DNA from: Collybia mongolica
Taxonomy: Eukaryota; Basidiomycota; Agaricomycetes; Agaricales; Clitocybaceae
Assembly (NCBI GenBank): GCA_013420905.1
Contig: JAAXNY010000009.1
Coordinates: forward strand, 3,038,001 to 3,102,000
Length of the DNA: 64,000 nt
Direction of reading: 5' to 3'
Under the pieces are notes generated by a model. It did not search any database. It was given only the letters and a program-made list of their open reading frames with translations, and was not told the origin of the DNA. Positions 22,627 to 32,981 of this stretch are shown in pieces. Position 1 is the stretch's first letter. Every line of letters begins with the position of its first letter. The position numbers and the translations under genes were made by a program.

Positions 22627-23090
22627 TCAGTACTTAGTAGCATTACCACAAGCCTTCAATAAAGCAGCAACGTGACAAGGCATACTCTCATAAAGAGTGT
22701 CCAGTGCCTTCTTGGGGAAGTTGTACCACTCCTCCTGCAAAGCCTCCCACAACTCCTCCTTATTGCATGGTAAGGGATTATGAGCACACACCAGAGCATC
22801 CAACTGGTCCCACACATGTTAAGTGCAGCAACACAGACCTCACACACCTCCAGCTTATGAGGACAACCTGTTTTGGGGTTTACATGGTATGTATCACCAG
22901 ATTTTTCAAAGTGTTGTAGAATGCAACCAACAGTGGTGCAGTGAATGCTGATATTTTTAGCAATATCTCTATCTTCATGGCCGAGCTTCTTGAAAGCAAC
23001 AATGCGAGCAAATTTAGTGGGAGATGTATAGACCATAGTGTAAAGAAGTGAATATGAGCAGTTATTTGGGGTGGAACCAAGGGATATCAT
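22627..23090 (-). pseudogene. Tc1 transposase remnant
   Basis: The 5' part (start near 23090 or 23036) encodes the helix-turn-helix DNA-binding region: SPTKFARIVAFKKLGHEDRD, then IAKNISIHCTTVGCILQHF. It breaks at about 22815, where the frame shifts and jumps to the C-terminal tail VWDQLDALVCAHNPLPCNKE to LKACGNATKY. The segment that should carry the DDE catalytic triad is gone apart from the final motif next to HVW. The protein cannot catalyse transposition, but the ends could be moved by a related active copy elsewhere. Confidence 0.85.
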
Positions 23091-23280
23091 GTTTATATGG
23101 GTTTCTTTCCAGTCCAGCACACCGGTTTTTTGATTGTGTGGTCTACCATTAGTCTACATGTAAATTATAATGTTTAAAAATGTTTCATACAGCTCTATTA
23201 CATGTAGGACAATGAGGAATGCACACGTTTCTGCATGCATGATTCATATCTCGGACATACAACGCGTTGTTTGCATCACG

Positions 23281-23312
23281 TGGTGGCGGTGCGATACTTT
23301 TGGACGCCACTG
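23281..23312 (-). repeat. Right inverted terminal repeat of the Tc1 element
   Basis: Ends TTTTGGACGCCACTG followed by TA; the reverse complement matches the left end over 15 bases, then partly. Confidence 0.85.
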
Positions 23313-23314
23313 TA

Positions 23315-24040
23315 CTCCAAGTCCTAATCTAAAATCTGCATGAAAGTTGATTAAATATGATGGTTGATGGGAGGAAGGTCATCCAGTGAGGTGGGGTCTA
23401 TGAAAGTGGCTTGACTCATCTGCTAGAATTGGATTCAACTTGAAAGGGACATCTTGCTCAGTACCAAAGATGGGAGGAACTTGCATTGTCTGAAGTGTTG
23501 TAGGTATATCTTCACCTCCCTTATACCTATGTAGAGAATGAGGCAGCAATGTTGACATAGTGAAAAAGTAAGTTACCAGATCTAAAGTAACTATCAGGAT
23601 GTGAATCCACTGTCCCTGCTTGGAAAACAATGGGGTGGAAGGTGGTCCAGTCCACCATGCTGCCTGGGCGGTATTGTAACACAATGCGGCCCCCAGCAAG
23701 AAGTGCTTCGGCAACAGATCCACTTTCCCCGTGATTGCCACCAACCCACACACTTCCACATGATAGAGGTAAAAGCATTGTACCATAGAGATGTTTGGTG
23801 ATCAAGGCAATGCACACTTTCACGGAAGATTGTGACGAGGAGACAGACTCAACCTGTAAATACCTAACATATTGAGAGTCTTAGGCCAAAGGGGTAAATA
23901 ATAAATCCAGAAAAGATACAGAATTCACAGTAAGGAACTCATCAACAAGGAACTCGTCGATGGCCATCCCATTTGCTGTGTCATTGCCTTTATCTCCACT
24001 CCCCAATTCTGTGCATACAATAGAAGGGACAAGGCATGAA
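23315..24040 (-). other. Unidentified reading-frame remnants
   Basis: Two overlapping minus frames (23527-23823, 98 codons; 23379-23786, 135 codons) lie directly beside the Tc1 element. The first contains the protein-like stretch CGSVWVGGNHGESGSVAEAL. A further frame at 23900-24010 also looks coding. They might be decayed exons of one gene or of another transposon. I recognise no family and cannot splice them. Confidence 0.25.
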
Positions 24041-26020
24041 TTTTGGCGGGTGTTTCAAAGAAAAAAAAGTGCTATATCTTGGCGACTCGGGATGGGTTGA
24101 CGAGGCTCAGACCCGTCAGCAAACATACAACATGTACACCATGCAATGTAGTTCATAGTGCTTCCAATGTCAGAGTGCTCCAAACACATCAGCTGCGAGC
24201 CGAGAGAGGACATAGTCAAGTTTGGGATGATAGGAGCGCTTTACCGCGCCCCGCGTTTGCCTCCTTCGGTTGAAACGTGCGCGGGAAGAAGTGAAGAATA
24301 TGGAAAAAGACTTCGGTTGGACAGAATTCGTGATACCAGGATATGTTCGCGAAAGGCGGTAGTGCAGCCTCCAGCGTGTTGGTGGGTTGGCGATAAGAAA
24401 TGCCGCAAGGATAGGGGCTTGATGAACGGTTCGAACAGGCACAATGAACGAAGACATGGTCAGGACTGCGAACACATGGGCACGCCGAAGGAGTCTATAT
24501 ACTGTTGAGGGAGCCAGCGAGGGTGCAAACTCGGCCAAGTCCTGTAAGAACTCCAGTGGAATGATTCCGACACCGGCAATGAATATTGCGGCGAAAGTGA
24601 TAGCGTTGTCCATTGGAATTTCTTTTCGTTTAGGTCACCGTGGTGTTGCAGCGATATTTGTGCGGGAGATGGGAAGCTGATGTCGAGATATGTTGTCAAG
24701 AGTAAGAGAAGCTTCACATGCTGTGGTGGGGAAACCTCATAAACCCATTCCAACCCGAAATTCACCAATGGCATACGGTATACTCATGATCCTCAGAAGC
24801 CCCTCACTAGACTTTTACCACCCCGCCAAAAACAAATCCGACCCCACATGCGTCGATGACGAGAAAAAAGAGATAGCAGGGATTGAGATACTCAGTACTC
24901 AACAATCGGCAGGTTGGGGACTCGTCTCCGGACTCCGAAAGAGCGTGAACGCGGACGCAGCCGCACGGTTACAGGAAGTTTTCGTCCCAATTTCTTTCCT
25001 GGATGGCTTGTATAATGGAGTAGGAGTATTCCGCGGATACCGACTAGACAGCCCCTCCTGCGGCGACAAGTGACGAAAGCCGAACAACTCGTACCTTATT
25101 TCGATGATGAGACCATCATGATAGTCCAGAATAGCTGGTCGCACACCGCCTCTCTCTAGGGCCAGCAACGAGATAAAATCAAGGTGCCAGAGAAAGACTA
25201 TCAGGGACTTTTATAGAGATACGGGGAGTCGGGGACGGAGACAGCAAGGGCAGGAACGGGGGTTGGCATGGAGACAAATGAGTGGACCACAAACGGTGCT
25301 CTTTAATCCCCGCGACGGGTCACATAAACGGGAAGCAGTAAATCACACATCAAGAAAGTACGACAAAGTATGGATCGGTGCGATAACGCTGTGGTGATGT
25401 GTGTATTTGACATGTTTTTGTTTCCGACAACCTACTAATATTAGGCTACATATTGTAGTTAGGTTCACCTACAAATAGGCTGATATCGCCTACGCCACAT
25501 CAGTCGAAGATGAAAATACGGAGATGCATCATGTCGCGCTAACGCAACTGTTTTGTGTGTTTTTGATAGGAGTCTGAAACGAAATCACATCTTCCCATGG
25601 AGTACGTCCGTGTTGATATCTAAAACCAATAAAATATTTCGCCTCTGTGTCTGACTTTCCGCGACTCTGCCAGAAATTTGAAGTTGCTCACGATTAGGCC
25701 ATCGATATCTTAACCTAGGGGTTTACATATGGCGATCCGCCCGTCCCCAACGTCCTGTATAATAATATTCATGGTCGGGTCAACTTGTGGCATAAAGTCC
25801 GGCCCAGGCACGATTGGGACACGCTCACGAAATTTTGTCTGGAACTGCCTATATAAAAATCTTTAGAGTTCCCCCAAGCCACCCGTGCGGGAACACCCAG
25901 TCACGGCCACCGCCCACAGCAAAACCCGCCATCCCTTGCAAGAAACGCAGTACTGACAGGAACCACGATATGAAGACATTCAAGCCTCTACCTCCAAAAC
26001 CTCACGAAGCCAAAGGTCTT
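24041..26020. other. Gene-poor interval with a hydrophobic frame
   Basis: About 2 kb with no convincing gene. A 147-codon minus frame (24170-24613) starts with a hydrophobic helix (MDNAITFAAIFIAGVGIIPL) and then becomes basic and low in order. Minus frames at 24460-24774 and 24899-25168 overlap it. These could be exons of a degenerate membrane protein gene, but no phase-consistent model emerged. From 25200 to 26000 nothing is supported. Confidence 0.3.
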
Positions 26021-27440
26021 TCAGTAAGCAGCTCCCCACACAGCTCCAACACGGTCCATTTCGTCGCCATTCCTACCCCAAAACCCAACTAACCCCCATT
26101 GCGCCCCGCTTGCTCCTGCGTCAGTGGGCACAGTGGTAGTAAGACAGTCGCTTGTCGTCTTCCCCGCCTGAAGCGTCCTCCCTTGGTTCGTTACGAGACT
26201 GATAAAAAAGACACGCGTCGTATCGCTGAATATCCCGCTACATGCCTTGACTTGGGTAACGCACTCCCCGGTATTCAGCACCAGCGTTGAAGGCGTTCCT
26301 CCAGACCCCCCGTGAGTGACAGTTGTGGCGGTGCCGCTGGGGCTCTTGGCCGTAAACGATACACCATCGACCCTGTTACCGCCACGGACCGTAATGGAGG
26401 TGATCTGGGAGACGGTGGTACCGTTAAGAACAGAGGCGATGTCGTTGAACGGGGTAGAGTGGGGGCCACCCGTGGGATCGCCGAGGCGGATTGAGGAAGA
26501 GAGCTTCCACGATACGCGGCTAGAGACAGGATAGTGATCGCTAAGGGGAGCACCAGTGCTGTTGACGAACGCGTTGTTCTCGTTGGTGAACGTGGTTTGG
26601 AGAGTGACAGCAGAGCTGGAACGGGTGAGGATTTTGTCGACGACTTCGCAGGCGACCATCTGCGCCTGGGTTGTCCCCAAGGGGAATGGGAATGGGCAAG
26701 TAAGCGACTCCGCGCCTGACACAGGGAAGGAGCCCTCTCGGACGTTCGTAACCCATGCATCACTGAGTGCATTGTTGCTCAAGAGGCTGCGAACCGACTC
26801 CGAGTCTCCTGCACGAGTGTAGCGGGAGTTCGTGTCCCCCATGATGACAACCGGCATACCCGTCGACGTTGCCTTGATGTAATCAGAGAGCTGGCCAAAG
26901 TTAGATGCGCGTGCTGTAATATCGCCAGAATCAGAACCTGCATCCGTGTGGAGGTTGTACAGGTCCACCCAGACACCATCGGATACACGAACGCGCATGA
27001 AGGTGAACCCCTTGGGAGTCAGGCAGTCGCCCTCGTTGAGGTTGCAGTCGTTCCATTTCACGCGCTCAAAATCGACGTATGGGAAATCGGAAAGTGTGTT
27101 CAAACCGGAGCCGATGGCAGCACCGCCAGACGTGGGCGTGCGGAAAGCATGGGTGTCGGATGCGTAGAGTGCTGCGTGATAGTTGAAGTCCTCCTGTACG
27201 TTTATTACATTGTAAGGTTTGAGGCGTGGCGAGATCAACGGTGTGTTTACGGCTGGGTCGCCGGAGGATAATAGTTCTGTAAACGTGGTGGATGAGTTAA
27301 GTATACGAAAGTCGCATCCAACTGAAGGAAGTACCTGGCAGGCCTGCAACGTTGTACGAAAGGAGACTGAAGGTCTCTGTCGTCTGCGCCGCGACTGAAA
27401 GCAAAGCTAGGGAGACCACGACGGTGAGACGCTTGAACAT
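26021..27440 (-). CDS. Secreted DNase I-like phosphodiesterase fused to a jacalin-like lectin domain
   Basis: Two exons (27335-27440, 26021-27276) give 453 residues. A signal peptide (MFKRLTVVVSLALLSVAAQ) is followed by the endonuclease/exonuclease/phosphatase fold. It starts LSYNVAGLP and includes YNVINVQEDFNYHAAL with the metal-binding glutamate (VQED), NLHTDAGS (histidine), MGDTNSRY (D and N) and LSDHYPV (catalytic D-H pair). From about residue 310 a beta-prism domain begins at GGPHSTPFNDI, with ITSITVRGGNRVDGVSF and the closing GFWGRNGDEMDRVGAVW, the usual layout of jacalin-type sugar-binding domains. The first domain should cleave phosphodiesters or phosphomonoesters (nucleic acid, sphingomyelin or inositol phosphates). 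The lectin part would tether it to glycans. Substrate is unknown. Intact. Confidence 0.85.
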
Positions 27441-27994
27441 TTACGAAGGCGGCGGATGATCGTGCTTGCCCTTTACATGCTGTTAACTTATCAAAGAATA
27501 ACACCTAGAAGGTTCGACGAGGCGAAACACATCCATTAGTGACAGTACCGAACATGATGACCTAGTCAGGTGAGGTGGCGGGCCGTCAAGGTCCACAAAT
27601 CCATGAGGTCAGAACAAAGGCGAAGCAAATCGTGAGGACCGTCGGACACCTGCGGCACCGGACACGCTCCCGAAAATCACAAGTAAATCGTCTTCAGGTT
27701 CTTCAAGGCCATTAGACGTTTGGAATGTGTTCGGCTCTATAGCGGCTTTTATTGGCTGGTGATTTGTTTGTGACTTCGGAAACATCAATTTCCTTGACCC
27801 TAAAAGAAGTGCTTGGTAGTGATCGGGATGGAGAATGCAGAATAATTCTAGTGCTACGACTGGAAGATGTCATATTGCTGGTACAAACTGGAAATACATC
27901 ACGACGAAGAAAAAGCACTATCTCTCCAAAGTCCTGGACGCGGATTCTCGAGAAACTAGCACTATCAGCACGGCACACGAAAAGATACATCTAC
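27441..27994. other. Intergenic region
   Basis: Upstream of the phosphodiesterase-lectin gene and downstream of the terpene cyclase pseudogene. Overlapping frames on both strands (for example 27712-27990 minus) have no recognisable content. Confidence 0.4.
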
Positions 27995-29690
27995 CTACAC
28001 AACAGGTTTGCGGGCGACTTCAATGGCTTTGATCGCAAGTGCCGTAGTCAAACCACGATTCCCAATCGAGACGCTGGCTGTCGGGATATGATAAATCCAG
28101 CCGACCTCTCAGCCGCCATCGACGCATTGCAATGGGAGGAGCTGGGTCAGATCAATCTCCTTGCAGATCCCAACAACGTTACACACTAGGATGCGCATGG
28201 CAAGTGCCAAGGGATCACCTGCTGCGCCTATGCGCTCCCCTACTCGTCCTCTGAGGAGCGGTTTCAGCGTGGCGTGGAGAACTGCATCATCTGAATAGGA
28301 AAGTAGGCAGGAGACGAGCCAGAGAAAACACTCGGGAGTGTTGAAGTACCTGGTGCCTTCTAGGTATGCCCTGTATTGAAGGATGTCCCGTATCCAATAG
28401 AGCGTCGGGGCCGTCTCATGACCGCGCCCGTAGGCATAAAACAAGGCGAGTGTATCTACACATACCCCAGCATCGACGCGCTGCCGATCGAAGTATGTCT
28501 GTTATAGCGTATTAGTCCACCAATCACAAATAAGAAGGGTGGTATTACAGACAAGGAATATGACATCTGAATTGACGCAGCCAAGCATCACGTCCAAAAT
28601 AGGATCGACAATTTCTTTATCGTATTTAAGGACAGTTGAACCGACAGCAGTTGTATCGAGGTCGTCAGGATAGTGCTCCGTAGTCAACTGTGGCTTCCCT
28701 GATATGGTAGGTTAGGAGTTTACCTAGGTGGCCGCGACTCATCTTACCTTTGAAGAAATTCCACTCTTCTGGTTGCTCCAAAAATCAACCAGTGTTCTGT
28801 GGGGCTTCAAATTTAACTCTTAACCCCTGAGTGGAGTAAAGAATAACGTACCTATCATTTGTAGTTTCGAGTATTAGAAGTTGGCTCCAATTCTCATGCA
28901 TAATCAAATTACTATATCCGTCGGTGGGTCTTGTGACACAATCGAGGTGTCTGGCGTTGCGACGAAGGAAGTCTTGACCCCGTTTCATGGGGTCTCCTAG
29001 GAGGTTACGAAGGACGCGTTCAACATCTATTGTTTCCTCCGACACGACACCATGCATGCCCAAGGAACGAGCAGTAAAAATGTTATCAAAACTGTTGCCG
29101 ATAAGAATGACAGTCTTAGGATCTAGATTGATGGCTGCAAGGACTCGTTGATAGAAGCTGAAGCTAGGTTTCTGTTCCTCCGCGGTACAAGTAAAAAACC
29201 TGTCTTCTCATTTGGTCTACCGAGGCGATTCCTTACCGAACGTCCTTAGCTTTCATTAGTGGAGGTAGATTTCAATATAGTAAACATAGTAAACCTGGTC
29301 AAAGACCGACCAATCTACTGGCTTTGAACGAAGCGCTTCGTGGTCCGCGGTGGATGTGTTGGACACGGCGAAGGCCCGAAGAACCCCTTTTGAAGCAGCT
29401 TTAAGTTCGCGAAGTAATCCGAAAAAATCACCGTCTGTGCGCTACGAATTGCGGAGTTGATCGAATGCTTGTCGGACGTCTCTCGGGTCGAGCTTGTATT
29501 GAGTTGCAATGCGGGTGTGGCAGTCGTCCTCTGGGAGGTCGCCTTTCTCGAAGTTAAACTGCACACTCGAGGTATGTGCCGTGGTATGGAGTATACACGG
29601 TGGGATTCTGGTGTGGATTTGGGGGAGACCTCTAAACGGAACGGTGTTGAGGTCAATGATGATAGGTGGAATATGGGGAGAGTGGGGCAT
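27995..29690 (-). pseudogene. HAD-like class II sesquiterpene cyclase, degraded
   Basis: Reading exons from 29690 down gives the two-part layout of fungal HAD-type terpene cyclases (AstC/AncC-like). An N-terminal haloacid-dehalogenase domain includes CHTRIATQYKLDPRDVRQAF, LRAFAVSNTS and TVILIGNSFDN. A cyclase beta-domain follows with the class II motif in HYPDDLDTTAVGST, FALFYAYGRGHE-like and IGNRGLTTALAIK stretches. Four breaks are visible: an in-frame TAG at 29442-29444; one T too many in the T6 run at 29193-29198; one T too few in the T5 run at 28780-28784; and TGA in place of the expected Trp at 28109-28111. Intact relatives cyclise farnesyl diphosphate to drimane skeletons. The HAD aspartate box (IIIDLNTV) is also poor. 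No companion biosynthetic genes adjoin it. Confidence 0.8.
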
Positions 29691-30523
29691 GAGTGTGAAG
29701 GTCGGCAAGATGGGGTTTTCGTTAGAAAGTATTTATGATCACGCAAACGGAAAGATTGGTTTCTTAAGTACTATGATTTTCGCGGAGCCAAAATAAAATG
29801 CGTGTTAGCATTAGGATGTTAGGGCATCCTTGGCTTAACCCCTTCACAGCAGTCTCCAAGTGCAAATAGGATTTGCAAGAAAAAGATTAACGTCACGACG
29901 TCATTGATTTGCCTGATTGTATCGAGCGGACGTCCACACTGATCGAAATTGCTGTGCTAAATCTCCTCGGCCGTGCATAGTAGGTATTGAGAAGACGTTG
30001 GGAGTTTTCATAAGACGCCTTGGCCTTGCTATACGTGAAAAAAAAGATTGATGCGAATAGCTCGAGCTCGGTTCATGCAGCTTGCGGTGTGACTGATCCT
30101 TCATAAATTCCTGGGCATAGGTCGTTGGAGTTATCATCGTGACCGAGGCTGTCGGCGCTTGGGGTGATACCTTATGTAAAGGAACATCAAAACGACATTT
30201 GTTGTTCAGGGTGCCCAATATTTTCTAGTTCTCGAAAGGATCCGGGTATATCTCTTCTGTAAACACACCGCCCTGTATTAGTGTGGGTCACAGTGGAGAG
30301 CGAGTGCGGTTGGAACGCAAACCAAGGAAGAAAAAGGTTTGGATTTTGGGCAGCCGTCAGTGAGCGTATCTATCGAAGTCAATAAAGTTGTATCGCCTTG
30401 TTTGGTCTTACAATTGTAGGCGGGGCCGAGCCAAAGTTCCCACGGACCCTGTGTCTCGACAACTCTGGCAAGTGAGCATTTCTTCAAGCTCCTCTTGGTA
30501 TTATATTCTACAATACTCCCCTT
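29691..30523. other. Intergenic region between divergent loci
   Basis: About 830 bases between the terpene cyclase remnant (-) and SF3B2 (+), expected to contain the SF3B2 promoter. No gene is supported here. Confidence 0.45.
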
Positions 30524-32660
30524 ATGGTTGCCCAAATATCCCCCGTGGTGAACGGTGCCACAGAAAATGCCAAAGTAAAGGCGAATGGCAAGGCAATCAA
30601 GTCAAAAAACCAGCTGCGACGGCTCAAACAGAAACAAAAGAAAGCCGAAGTTGCGACAACGGTTTGTACAATTCCAACTGGATCAGGTCCTTCAGTAACT
30701 TACGGGCTGGACCAGAACGGCACCGACGAGAACGTTCAACCCAAGAAGGAAGAGGAGAATGTGGAATCTAATGTCGTGTACGTATCTGAGCCGTTGGATG
30801 TCAAAGGCGCTGCCTTCGAAGCATTCTCCGACGTGTTTGCTCGTTTTCAGCTTCCCCCTGAGGAAAATTCAGTGCGTCCGCTTTAGTATCAGTAAACAGA
30901 CCGACTGACGACTGGTGGTCTTACAGCAGGGCGAGAGGGGCTCAATGCCCTCGAAGGGCGAAATTATCTACTCTGACGACGACATGGAATCCGAAGGTGA
31001 CTCGGATGCAGAATCAAAGCCTCTGTCCAAGAAGAAACAGCGAAAGATGGCCCGTCTTACTGTCGCCGAACTGAAGCAACTGGTAAAGAAACCTGAAGTC
31101 GTAGAATGGACAGATGTCACAGCCGCCGACCCTCGCCTCCTTCTGCACCTCAAGAGCCAACGGAACACCGTCCCGATCCCCATCCACTGGAGCGCAAAGC
31201 GGGACTATCTTCAAGGGAAACGCGGTATTGAAAAGCCGCCCTTTCAGCTGCCGGCGTACATTGCGGACACCGGTATCGCGACGATGCGTGATGCCGTTAA
31301 AGAAAAAGAAGCTAACATGTCGTTGAAGGCAAAGACGCGCGAACGCGTGCAACCTAAGATGGGCAAGGTCGATATCGACTATCAAAAACTTCACGATGCG
31401 TTTTTCAAATTCCAGACGAAGCCACCCGTGACAGGTTTTGGAGAAATGTGAGTAAGACGAATCCACTTTATCTGGTACAGCTAACGGCCTCTGATAAATA
31501 GGTATTATGAAGGCAAGGAATTTGAAACATCTCTTAAGGAGAAACGACCAGGAGATTTGTCGCCAGAGCTAGTTGAAGCACTATCAATCCCACCGCTCGC
31601 CCCTCCGCCATGGCTTATCAGCATGCAGCGATTTGGACCCCCACCAAGCTATCCCACTCTACGGATACCTGGACTCAACAGCCCCATCCCTGAAGGGTGG
31701 GTCATCATGTCATCCATCAATGCCGTATGCTAACTTGACTTTTAGCGCGCAGTGGGGTTTCCACCCGGGGGGTTGGGGAAAGCCCCCCCTTGACGAATAC
31801 AACCGTCCCTTGTATGGTGACGTGTTCGGTGTGTTGCCCAAGGCTGGAGATTCTGGAGTGAGTCCCGATAATTTTTACTTCAAAACGATGCGTTAACTCG
31901 TGACCATTGTTAGATGGGAGAACCGATAGACAAGAACCTGTGGGGCGAGCTTGAGCCTGAAGAAGGTGCGTTGTGTCATTACTGTCTCTAACCTCGGCTG
32001 ATTGTATTTTTAGAGGAAGAAGAGTCCGAGAGCGAAGAAGAGTCGGACGAAGAGGAAGCCGAGCCCGCACCAACAGATGGGCTCCAAACGCCATCGGGAT
32101 TAGAAACACCATCTGGTATGACAAGTGTAGTTTCTACTGTGGCTGGTGGTCTGGAGACACCGGACTTCTTGGAACTGCGAAAACACTCCGGTCGATCAAT
32201 ATCAGAAGCTGTTGACTCAGGCCCTCGTTCGCTCTACCAAGTGGTGCCGGAGAAACAGACATCTGTCCGGGGATTAATGGGCAGCGAGCGGGGATACGAT
32301 GTAAGCGCTGTGGCAAGCGCCCCGATACCCGTGCTTGGTGACGAACGGGGAACCAAGGTCCGTGTCATGATTTGATATGTGTGATTCGGCTGAAACGCTG
32401 ACCGCATGGTACGCCTTTCTGTGTGTGAACAGCGAAAAGCTAATGGTGTTGATGTTTCGATCGATGCCGCCGAGCTTGAGGGGCTCTCAGAAGAAGAGCT
32501 GCGACGAAAATATGATGCCCACTCCCGGGGCACTGCCGGTGTTCCAGGGGCTGGTCGGGAAGACTTTTCTGATATGGTGGCGAAGGAGATGGCGAAGAAG
32601 AAGCAGAAAATGGATCGTGACAGAGACAGCAGGAAAAGCGGGAAGGACTTCAAGTTCTGA
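30524..32660 (+). CDS. Splicing factor 3B subunit 2 (SF3b145/Cus1)
   Basis: Seven exons give 599 residues: 30524-30871, 30927-31447, 31502-31696, 31746-31857, 31914-31965, 32014-32357 and 32433-32660. A charged N terminus precedes the conserved central block: KKPEVVEWTDVTAADPRLLL, IPIHWSAKRDYLQGKRGIEK and IDYQKLHDAFFKFQTKPP. The PSP proline-rich motif with WLISMQRFGPPPSYPTLRIP and IPEGAQWGFHPGGWGKPP follows, then the acidic region and a basic RDRDSRKSGKDFKF end. The protein is part of the SF3b particle of U2 snRNP and helps hold the branch site. Exon 2 has a CAG-CAG tandem acceptor (30924-30929). Intact. Confidence 0.95.
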
Positions 32661-32981
32661 TTTTTATTACTAGTGTGTACTTACTGCGGTTGATCGATTG
32701 TCTTTGCGTTGCCTCCGTGTTTACTCTGTATTACATACATCCTTTATTGAACCATCGCTGAGCCAGTCAACGATCATGATGAGCGGATGATCGTGAGAGT
32801 TGGCACATCATTGATGTTTTGGTGGACCCTGCACAGCCATCACACACGGCTCCCAGAAGGCATTACGGCTAATTCGCGCTCATAATCTTTGGTTTCAAGC
32901 CATCGACGTTGTTGGCCAATCTTTTCCTTTCCTCTACCTTTCTATTTCTCTGTTTATCCGCCACGTCTTGTGTAGGGGGTT
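32661..32981. other. Intergenic region, tandem genes
   Basis: These 321 bases hold the end of SF3B2 and the promoter of the arrestin gene. Nothing else is visible. Confidence 0.45.

Larger units (their letters stand above)
22354..23312 (-). mobile_element. Internally deleted Tc1/mariner element, 959 bp
   Basis: Both ends carry the inverted terminal repeat CAGTGGCGTCCAAAA and are flanked by the target dinucleotide TA (22352-22353 and 23313-23314). After the shared 15 bases the two ends drift (TATTGCGCAAC versus GTATCGCACCG). The inside holds the two ends of a Tc1-type transposase gene on the minus strand, but most of the catalytic core is missing. The element is about half the usual length, so it is non-autonomous. 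Confidence 0.88.

Noticed and set aside
26275..26772. Frames of 165 and fewer codons within the phosphodiesterase-lectin gene
   Set aside because: Overlap the well-supported exon 2 in other frames.
27752..28189. 145-codon plus frame
   Set aside because: Covers the 3' end of the terpene cyclase remnant on the other strand, which reads as recognisable cyclase sequence.
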